This document shows positions 1 through 6,947 of a stretch of DNA of 9,836 bases, in pieces. Within the stretch, counting starts at the first letter, position 1. Each line of letters starts with the position of its first letter. Location: positions 1 to 9,836 of the forward strand of contig JANWJO010000037.1 of the NCBI GenBank assembly GCA_025449435.1, in the 5' to 3' direction. Under the pieces are notes generated by a model. It was not told the DNA's origin, searched no databases, and saw nothing but the letters and a program-made list of their open reading frames with translations. This stretch comes from Chloroflexota bacterium (GTDB lineage Bacteria > Chloroflexota > UBA4733). The position numbers were made by a program, and so were the translations under genes.

Positions 1-228
1 TGCCCGCGTTGCCACACCCCCACCGAGCGCACCGTACATACCTGCGGTACGGCCACCGAGTTGGTGCGCGGCATGCCCTGGGTGACCAACGACGTGGTGA
101 ACGCACTCGCCACCAGCGCAGGTGCTGCGGTTGCAGTGGTGATGCAGGGAAGGGTACGACGCACCCCAACCCCGGGTGGGGTTTGTGGTAATGCGGTTAG
201 GAGAGGCGCACGGGGTGGCGTCCGTTAG
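1..228 (+). CDS. DUF92 family membrane protein, C-terminal end (partial, 5' end outside window)
   Basis: The frame is open from the first base to a TAG at 226-228 (75 residues visible). The visible part contains a CPRC pair, then TE, H-CG and T residues, then G-PWVTNDVVN followed by a short Ala/Val hydrophobic segment. This order (C-x2-C, TE, HxCG, WxxND-VN, final membrane segment) is what I recall for the C-terminus of DUF92/TMEM19-like integral membrane proteins. That family includes plant VTE6, a phytyl-phosphate kinase; bacterial members are mostly uncharacterised, so a role in isoprenoid-alcohol phosphate metabolism would be only an inference. The last 25 or so residues are rich in Arg and Gly and look poorly conserved, and a small hairpin lies within them. 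The gene converges with the glycosyltransferase, and the two stop codons overlap. Family assignment is from motif memory over a short fragment. Confidence 0.65.
   Translation, partial: CPRCHTPTERTVHTCGTATELVRGMPWVTNDVVNALATSAGAAVAVVMQGRVRRTPTPGGVCGNAVRRGARGGVR
168..183. terminator. Small GC hairpin near the 3' end of the DUF92 gene
   Basis: AACCCC (168-173), loop GGGT, GGGGTT (178-183) form a 6-bp stem. Only a short T run follows (182-184). It lies about 45 bases before the DUF92 stop codon, inside the open frame. It could help terminate or stabilise the convergent transcripts, but GC-rich DNA produces such stems by chance. Confidence 0.2.
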
Positions 229-2189
229 TTCACCTGCACCAACCCTACCAGCAACTGGTTGCTGCCATCTGGCAAGGTGAGACGGGTGTTGCCGTTGTAC
301 AGGCCGGCATACAGTCGATACGCGCCGGTGGGGAGCTGGTCGGGTAGTGGTATGCCGGCGTGATCGAGGACGACCTCTCCGGCTTTCCAGGTGGGTGTGG
401 GTGCGAAGCCATCTTGTGGCTGGCTGTCGTGCTGCGCCATGAGATTCCCGTGCATGTCTTCCAGGTGGAGGAACACTGTGTAGGGCGTGGTGGATGGTGT
501 GACGCACTGCCAGGTGAGCGCCACCCGGATGCCTCCTCCTGGCTGCACCACACCGTCGTAGTTGGCGTTGGTGAGCTGAGCAAGCGTGCCGAAGCTAGCG
601 CGGGGCGTGGTGTTGATACCCGGCAAGCCGTTGAGGTACAACTGCACATCAGTGCCGGCGATGTTCTGTCGTTGCGCCGGGTACGCCACTGTCACTAGTT
701 GCTGGCGCAGCAAGGGCGGCGTGTTGGGCGGCTCGTTCGACTCCAGATACCAGATGCGATTGGCACTGGGGAGTACGCGCTGCAACGTGCGCGTCACAGC
801 GGCCGGCGCCAGCGGCAAGAAGTAGCGCTGGCCTGCTGTATGTACCACGCCAGTGGTGACGCTAGGGAGTTCGAGGGCGAAGCGCAACCGCCGCGCGCGG
901 TCGGAAAACAGCACGGCATCGCCCGGCGCCAGGTGCTCGCTGACGTAGGCGATGCCCGGGTCGTTCGCCCAGTCGATAGGTGGGCTGGTCACCAGTTGGT
1001 GCCAGGAGGCGGTGTTCCACCCCAGCAGCACCACGACGCCCAGTGCGCTCACGAGGCGCACCGGTAGGAACCCCCGCCACACTGCCGCCGCTTGTAGCAG
1101 GGCCGCAAACGGCACCACCAGCAAGGCGTAGCGGCCGGCATCGGATGGCAAGTACCAGCGCGCCACTACCACGTACACAAAGACCATGCTGGCTAGCCAG
1201 GCGCCGAGCAGCACCGGCAGTGCTCTCGCATCTGTGCCCAACTGACGGCTGCGCTGCATCCAGAACAACGCCAGGCAGCCCAACAACGCGAGCACCGCCC
1301 ACAGCGCCATGCTCACGTCGACTAACACTGGCGAGGAGTCACCCCCGGTGAGGCTATGGGCCAGCGGTGGCAGCATTGCGGCAAGCGACGGCGCTGCTGG
1401 CTGGCCGCCGTAGCCAGTGGTGCCGGTGGAGACTTTCTGTAACACCCGCGGCACGGCGTAGACATACCAGGGTGAGGCGAGCACCATTCCAATAAGGAGC
1501 GCCCCGACTACCGGCACAAACCTGCGCAAAGCAATCACGCCACACACCGCCAGAATGACCCACTGGAAATACCAGGTCACCAGCGCCGCGCCGCTCACCA
1601 CGGCAAGCCCGGCCAGCGCCAGGGCGAGGGGCCGGTTGTGTCCGCGCCAGCCGTCACCCGTGACGAGCAACGTGAGTAGCAGCGTCAGGAGCGACAAAGC
1701 GAGGCCACTGGTGTAATCGCGCACTGCTGGACCCAACAGCACAGCAGCCGGTGAGAGCAACAGCAGGACGCCCGCCAGCCAGCCAGCGTGCGGATGCACC
1801 AGCCGGCGCCCCAGCGCCACCAGCACCGCGACGCCCAGCACACTGGCCAGGATGGTGAGGTACTTGGCCGTGTAGTAGCCCGGATCCACGAGCCAGAACC
1901 ACCCCTTGAGCGCCAGGTAGAACAGCGGCGGGTGCACGTCCTGTGCATTGAAGTCCAGGATCTGGCCTACCGGCGACATGGCCAGGTCCATCGACAGCGC
2001 GCCGTCGATGCCAACTTCGAGGGGAGCAAAGGTACGCAGTCGCACGGCAAAGGTGAGCAGGAGGAGCAGCACGGTGATCACCAACTGCCAGGGCGGCAGT
2101 ACGGCGCCCTGAACTGGTGATGTGGGCACTGCGGCGCCGCCACGCAAGGCTGGCGACGGCGTGAGCACGGACAAGCGCTGTTTCCTCAT
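225..2189 (-). CDS. Membrane glycosyltransferase, GT39/ArnT-like (GT-C fold), with C-terminal beta-sandwich
   Basis: This is a predicted polytopic membrane enzyme that would transfer a sugar from a polyprenyl-phosphate donor to an extracytoplasmic acceptor. The first membrane helix is near residues 34-51. It is followed by an extracytoplasmic loop with D62 and then QDVHPPLFY (residues 83-91). The acidic residue after helix 1 and the HPPLFY signature are typical of the PMT_2/ArnT-like GT-C family. About ten further hydrophobic segments run to roughly residue 400. The rest is soluble: a region around residues 400-540, then a domain (about 540-654) with beta-strand-like patterns such as TVFLHLED, MAQHDSQPQ, GEVVLD and LPTGAYRLYAGLY. 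I associate that domain with Chloroflexota membrane glycosyltransferases. The ATG at 2189 has a GGGGA just upstream, one base from the start. Donor and acceptor cannot be told from sequence. The GT-C assignment is firm; the exact substrate is unknown. Confidence 0.85.
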   Translation of the reverse strand: MRKQRLSVLTPSPALRGGAAVPTSPVQGAVLPPWQLVITVLLLLLTFAVRLRTFAPLEVGIDGALSMDLAMSPVGQILDFNAQDVHPPLFYLALKGWFWLVDPGYYTAKYLTILASVLGVAVLVALGRRLVHPHAGWLAGVLLLLSPAAVLLGPAVRDYTSGLALSLLTLLLTLLVTGDGWRGHNRPLALALAGLAVVSGAALVTWYFQWVILAVCGVIALRRFVPVVGALLIGMVLASPWYVYAVPRVLQKVSTGTTGYGGQPAAPSLAAMLPPLAHSLTGGDSSPVLVDVSMALWAVLALLGCLALFWMQRSRQLGTDARALPVLLGAWLASMVFVYVVVARWYLPSDAGRYALLVVPFAALLQAAAVWRGFLPVRLVSALGVVVLLGWNTASWHQLVTSPPIDWANDPGIAYVSEHLAPGDAVLFSDRARRLRFALELPSVTTGVVHTAGQRYFLPLAPAAVTRTLQRVLPSANRIWYLESNEPPNTPPLLRQQLVTVAYPAQRQNIAGTDVQLYLNGLPGINTTPRASFGTLAQLTNANYDGVVQPGGGIRVALTWQCVTPSTTPYTVFLHLEDMHGNLMAQHDSQPQDGFAPTPTWKAGEVVLDHAGIPLPDQLPTGAYRLYAGLYNGNTRLTLPDGSNQLLVGLVQVN

Positions 2190-2328
2190 TTCCCCGGCTT
2201 TGGTATGATACGCCGGTCAGCGTGGACAGGCATGGGGCAATGGGTCTGCCCAGTTGCACCATGCGCCGCACCACCGGTGTTTCCACCTGTGGGTTCCTGG
2301 ACGTGCCGACTGCGTGTGAGGGAGCCGG
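2190..2328. promoter_or_regulatory. Divergent intergenic spacer between the glycosyltransferase and the Nudix region
   Basis: This 139-bp stretch separates the start of the - strand glycosyltransferase from the first + strand coding signal at 2329, so promoters for both directions should lie here. The only suggestive element is TATGATA at 2204-2210. It is nearly self-complementary, reading TATCAT on the - strand and TATGAT on the + strand, and could serve as a -10 box in either direction. For the - strand it would place the mRNA start only a few bases before the ATG. I find no good -35 hexamer at 16-18 bp for either direction. Function is inferred from position only. Confidence 0.3.
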
Positions 2329-2427
2329 TTGAGCCTCTTCCAAGACTACACCGTCGACCCCAACACGTTCGAAGAGATGTTCGCCGCCTCCGGCGCGACG
2401 CGTGGCGCGTTGCTTGTTACTGCATGA
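2329..2427 (+). CDS. Short coding-like frame before the Nudix gene (probable frameshifted N-terminus or remnant)
   Basis: A TTG at 2329 follows the purine-rich GAGGGAG (2318-2324) with a 4-base spacer. It opens a 32-codon frame, beginning LSLFQDYTVDPNTFEEMF, that ends at TGA 2425-2427. Third positions are nearly all G or C up to about 2410, which is a clear coding signature in this genome. The Nudix frame is not credible over the same stretch: it would read low-complexity Ser/Thr/Pro/Arg and has a TGA at 2330-2332. The two frames differ by +1 and overlap at 2402-2427. Joining them near 2410-2425 gives one protein of about 198 residues. A second reading is that this is the stranded N-terminus of another family: F-x2-Y, (F/Y)-(D/E)-EMF and G-x2-R also resemble starts of circularly permuted ATP-grasp (DUF404-like) proteins. 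Confidence 0.45.
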   Translation: MSLFQDYTVDPNTFEEMFAASGATRGALLVTA

Positions 2428-2923
2428 AGCCGAAACGGCGTGGGGCGAGATTAAACTGCGTCGCCGCGTCTACGTCACCTCCGAGCTCCCCCTCGCCGAT
2501 CTCGTGACCTCCGTGCGCGCGCTGGTGGTGCGCCCCGGGCCAGTACCTCAGGTGTTGGTAATCAACGACGGCAACGGCATGCACCTGTTGCCTGGGGGAC
2601 GTTGTGAGCCTGGTGAGCGTTTCACCGATACGGCTCGACGAGAGGTGTTGGAAGAAAGTGGTTGGCACATCGACCACCTACGCGCGTTTGCTTGCCTGCA
2701 TTACCATCACCTCACGCCCCGGCCGGAACACTACGCTTATGCCTATCCGGACTTTCTGCAGCCGGTGTATGCCGCCGTGGCAACAACCTACACTCCCCAG
2801 GCACGGCTGCCGGATCCCTATGTAACGAGTGCAACCTTCGTGCCGGTTACCGCGCTACACATGTTGCCTATCGCTCAGTGGGAACGTGACCTGCTGCACC
2901 ATGCTTTCGCCCACATGGGATAG
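2402..2923 (+). CDS. Nudix hydrolase
   Basis: This frame encodes a hydrolase of nucleoside-diphosphate-linked substrates, probably cytoplasmic. A perfect Nudix box (G-x5-E-x7-R-E-U-x-E-E-x-G-U) occupies residues 66-88, counted from the GTG at 2402. It begins at the second Gly of LPGGRCEPGE and ends in REVLEESGW, so all metal-binding glutamates are present. Ahead of it a Nudix-type beta strand (DLVTSVRALVV) is visible; after it comes HYHHLTPRPEHYAYAYPDF, a segment rich in His, Tyr and Pro. The GTG at 2402 has no Shine-Dalgarno sequence in front of it, and strong coding signal in another frame lies immediately upstream. The real N-terminus may therefore start at TTG 2329 through a frameshift. 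The substrate cannot be deduced. The catalytic domain is intact, so the gene may still work. About 105 bp separate its stop from the ligase start. Confidence 0.88.
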   Translation: MARCLLLHEAETAWGEIKLRRRVYVTSELPLADLVTSVRALVVRPGPVPQVLVINDGNGMHLLPGGRCEPGERFTDTARREVLEESGWHIDHLRAFACLHYHHLTPRPEHYAYAYPDFLQPVYAAVATTYTPQARLPDPYVTSATFVPVTALHMLPIAQWERDLLHHAFAHMG

Positions 2924-3016
2924 GCTGCGTTCTGGGGTACCAGCCAGCAACCACAGATCGCGCGTCCGCTACACTCAACAGATGGCAGTCGTGCCTGCCC
3001 GGCAGAACAGCGCAGT

Positions 3017-3022
3017 GAGGAG
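3017..3022 (+). promoter_or_regulatory. Ribosome binding site that fixes the ligase start
   Basis: GAGGAG at 3017-3022 lies directly against the TTG at 3023 but six bases before the TTG at 3029. The second spacing is normal for initiation, so translation most likely begins at 3029 and the protein starts with Ser-Ala-Ser after the initiator. Confidence 0.6.
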
Positions 3023-3028
3023 TTGGCG

Positions 3029-5329
3029 TTGAGCGCTTCGCAGGCCCACCGGCCCGCTCCCCCGAGCCTGTGGTCGGCGGCAGCAGCAACCTTGCTCGTG
3101 CTGTCGGTTGCTCTCGCGTTCATCTGGCCTGGGGCGGAACGCGGCCTGGCATTGCCGCCCTTGCTCAGTGGCGAGCCCGATTCGCCGGCGGCCGTGCAAG
3201 CGGCCTTAGGCAGCGCCAACAATGCACAGCAAGCTTTCCTGGCCGCACAGGATGCCCTGCACAACACCGCTCTGGGCGCCACCGGCCAGCCGTATGATGC
3301 CACCACCGACCTCGACGTCATGGCCGCTGGCGGACCTGGTGCTGCGGCGGCGTTGGTGAACGCGAGCACGTATGCCATCGCCCTGAGCCGCCTTGCCGTC
3401 ACGTCCACAAGCTACCAAGCAGCACTTCAGGGCTATGATGACGCGCTGATGGCGCGCTCGCGCAGCTTGGGTCCCAAAGTCGAGCAGTTGCGGTCCGACA
3501 CCTGGCCATTCGTCGAATATGTCAAGCAATTTCCGCCTCCGCTAGGGTTGGACACCACCTTACACCCGACCAGCGCCACCGACCTAGCAGCCATTGCCCA
3601 GCGCCTCGGCAGCGCCGCGCACGCGCCCACCCTGACGGCTGACCAGCGTGCCTCCGCCATGCGTGACCTGCGCCAGCTCAGTGCCGGATCGGGTCCCACG
3701 CTGCGCATTGCTGGCTTGCTGCCGCACTACCAGGAACTGCTGCAGACGTACAGTGGACAGGTCGATCAAGTAGCGGCCGCTCCAGACACTGCTCCTGGTG
3801 GCTTGCGCGCGCGTTTTGGCACGCTGGGAGCAGCGTTGCTGTTCGCCGTTTTCGCGCTGGGCGCCTTGGGCGTGCTGCTGAGCGGTCGCCGGCTGCTCAG
3901 CGAGCAAGATGTGCTTCCCTTACTGGCCGTGGCGCTTGCTGGAGCAGGGTATTTCATCACGCCACAAGTGCCAGCCGTCCTGGCGTGGATCGGCTTCTTC
4001 CTCATCGCGCTGCGGTCACCGTCGGCGGCGCTGGTGGGCGTGGCCGCGATGGTCCCGTTCTTCTTCCATCCGCGCGCGGTGCTGCGCTGGCACTTCTCCC
4101 CTGCTGAACTGGCGCTGCTCACAACAGCTGGCGCGGTGGCCGTGCGGCTGATCTCCGGCGATCAGGAAACGCTGCGCAGCGACTTCCGCCACGTGAGCCC
4201 GCTGGACGTGCTGGCAGCGCTGTTCTTGGTGGCCGCCACGCTATCGTTACTGGTGCCCAAAGGTGATCAACTGCACATCGCCCTGCGCTCTTACCGGGTA
4301 GTCATTGGCGAACCGGTGCTGTTCTACGTGCTGCTGACCCGGCTAGTGTTCAACGAGCCCCGCTTGCGCTGGGCGCTGGACGCACTCATCGTGGCGCTGG
4401 CTGCGATTGGATGGCTGGCCACGGCGCAGTTTGTCACTGGCACGGACACTTGGTCGAGCGGCGGCGTGGCACGCGCCCTCGGTGTGGAACCGGGCGCCAC
4501 TGCATTGGGTATCGAACTCGGGCGTGGTGTGACCCTCGCGCTGGTACTGGCACTGTTGCACCCATCCGTGCGCGCGCGTGCCGCCTACCTCGCGCTGGCC
4601 ATACCGGGTGGTGCTGGCTTGCTGGTGAGCTTTACCCGTGGCGCCTGGATCGCCACTGGCTCGGCGCTGGCGGGCGTAGCGTTGCTCACCCGCCGCTGGC
4701 GGTTGCTGCTTGGCCTGGCCATCGTAGCGGTAGCTGGCGCAGCGGTGATCGCGACTTCCAGCCTGGAACGCCTAAAAGGCTTGTTCAACCTGCAGAGCGG
4801 CAGCAGCGCGGCACGTCTAGACATCTGGCACGGCACGCTGTTGATGCTGCGCGACCACCCGCTTATGGGCATCGGGCTGGACCAATTTCTGGCGCAACAT
4901 CCCGAGTCGTATGGCATCCCGGAACTGCGCTTCTTCATCATCTCCCATCCCCACAACGTGCTGCTCGACGCCTGGTTGCAACTCGGCCTCCTGGGCATGC
5001 TGGTGAGCGCCGGCATTGTGGTGACCGCCATATTCACATCATGGCGCATTGCTCGCACGGCTCTTACGCCGCTGACGCGCGCCTGGGGCTGGGCGCTTCT
5101 GGCGGCGCTGGTGGAGTTTTGCGTCCACGGCATGGTGGATGAGGGCTACTTTACGGGTGACCTGGCGATGACATTCTGGCTGCTGATCGGCGCTGTGGAG
5201 GTCCTGCACCGTGAGCACCTGGCCCACGCCAAGGAGCGTCCGGCAATGCCGGCCCGGCCAGGAACAGCGCCACCGGAGCTAGTAGCTCTCTCCCGTGCCT
5301 ACGCCCAGAGGGCACCCGGCCCCGGGTGA
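3029..5329 (+). CDS. O-antigen ligase / polymerase-like membrane protein (Wzy_C family) with large extracytoplasmic insertion
   Basis: This is a predicted multi-pass protein of the O-antigen ligase/Wzy superfamily, which joins or polymerises lipid-linked glycans outside the cytoplasmic membrane. Numbering here is from TTG 3023; the preferred start is two codons later. Helix 1 is near residues 17-36. A soluble stretch of about 225 residues (40-264) follows, rich in Ala, Gln and Leu and probably helical. A second hydrophobic segment (266-288) opens a bundle of roughly ten helices. The Wzy_C core shows FTRGAWIA (R539), then DIWHGTLLMLRDHPLMGIG from D600, then SHPHNVLLDAWLQLGLLG with H642 and H644. 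Family members use conserved Arg and His residues in this loop. The tail after about residue 730 is Pro/Ala-rich and probably cytoplasmic. WaaL-type enzymes are usually near 400-450 residues, so this one is long. Ligase and polymerase cannot be separated by sequence, and the acceptor is unknown. Confidence 0.82.
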   Translation: MSASQAHRPAPPSLWSAAAATLLVLSVALAFIWPGAERGLALPPLLSGEPDSPAAVQAALGSANNAQQAFLAAQDALHNTALGATGQPYDATTDLDVMAAGGPGAAAALVNASTYAIALSRLAVTSTSYQAALQGYDDALMARSRSLGPKVEQLRSDTWPFVEYVKQFPPPLGLDTTLHPTSATDLAAIAQRLGSAAHAPTLTADQRASAMRDLRQLSAGSGPTLRIAGLLPHYQELLQTYSGQVDQVAAAPDTAPGGLRARFGTLGAALLFAVFALGALGVLLSGRRLLSEQDVLPLLAVALAGAGYFITPQVPAVLAWIGFFLIALRSPSAALVGVAAMVPFFFHPRAVLRWHFSPAELALLTTAGAVAVRLISGDQETLRSDFRHVSPLDVLAALFLVAATLSLLVPKGDQLHIALRSYRVVIGEPVLFYVLLTRLVFNEPRLRWALDALIVALAAIGWLATAQFVTGTDTWSSGGVARALGVEPGATALGIELGRGVTLALVLALLHPSVRARAAYLALAIPGGAGLLVSFTRGAWIATGSALAGVALLTRRWRLLLGLAIVAVAGAAVIATSSLERLKGLFNLQSGSSAARLDIWHGTLLMLRDHPLMGIGLDQFLAQHPESYGIPELRFFIISHPHNVLLDAWLQLGLLGMLVSAGIVVTAIFTSWRIARTALTPLTRAWGWALLAALVEFCVHGMVDEGYFTGDLAMTFWLLIGAVEVLHREHLAHAKERPAMPARPGTAPPELVALSRAYAQRAPGPG

Positions 5330-5350
5330 TCGGTGGGTGCCCTCTGGGCG
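5302..5350. terminator. Perfect 16-bp inverted repeat between convergent genes, probable bidirectional terminator
   Basis: CGCCCAGAGGGCACCC (5302-5317) is exactly complementary to GGGTGCCCTCTGGGCG (5335-5350), with a 17-base loop. The left arm lies inside the last codons of the ligase gene, and its stop codon (5327-5329) sits in the loop. The right arm ends 13 bases before the radA stop codon, which faces the other way. The position between convergent genes fits a terminator acting on both transcripts. Neither side has a T-tract, so it is not a classical intrinsic terminator; it may work with Rho or as a block to 3' exonucleases. Confidence 0.6.
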
Positions 5351-5363
5351 ATTGGGGGTGGGG

Positions 5364-6844
<1,481 letters not shown>

Positions 6845-6845
<1 letters not shown>

Positions 6846-6919
6846 TACGCGTCCTTCACGAGGGAGTAGGCCGCAAGCAGCGACGCCGCCCAGCCTTGGT
6901 AGGCGGACGGCGTCTCCAT
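6845..6919 (-). CDS. Possible 24-residue small protein or leader peptide overlapping the radA start
   Basis: The ATG at 6919 opens a 24-codon frame (METPSAYQGWAASLLAAYSL then VKDA) whose TAA shares bases with the radA ATG as TAATG. Third positions are mostly G or C, as in real genes here, and the peptide has a mildly amphipathic or hydrophobic middle. An AAGG lies about eight bases upstream of the start, a weak ribosome binding site. The last codons double as the Shine-Dalgarno sequence of radA. It fills most of the clpC-radA gap. It could be a translated leader that couples ribosomes into radA, or chance in GC-rich DNA. I recognise no family. Confidence 0.3.
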
Positions 6920-6947
6920 GCGGTTGCCTTGCCGGCGGATAGTGGTG

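Noticed and set aside
1654..2343. 229-codon open frame on the - strand running past the glycosyltransferase start
   Set aside because: Same strand, different frame from the clear membrane helices and HPPLFY motif of the glycosyltransferase; composition is Arg/Ala/Pro-rich without motifs.
2402..2430. Programmed +1 frameshift of the prfB type at the Nudix start
   Set aside because: The classic CTT-TGA slip site with a close upstream Shine-Dalgarno is absent; the stop is preceded by GCA. A mutation, sequencing error or remnant is simpler.
2970..2975. TACACT as a -10 box for the ligase gene
   Set aside because: The hexamer fits, but no -35-like sequence lies 16-18 bp upstream, and such hexamers are common.
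2985..3008. Small palindromes (GGCAG...CTGCC and CTGCCCGGCAG) before the ligase start
   Set aside because: Stems of only 5 bp that exclude each other; too weak to call a regulatory structure.
4411..5142. 243-codon open frame on the + strand
   Set aside because: Overlaps the ligase core motifs in another frame. Its Arg/His/Gly-rich composition is typical of an out-of-frame reading of GC-rich DNA.
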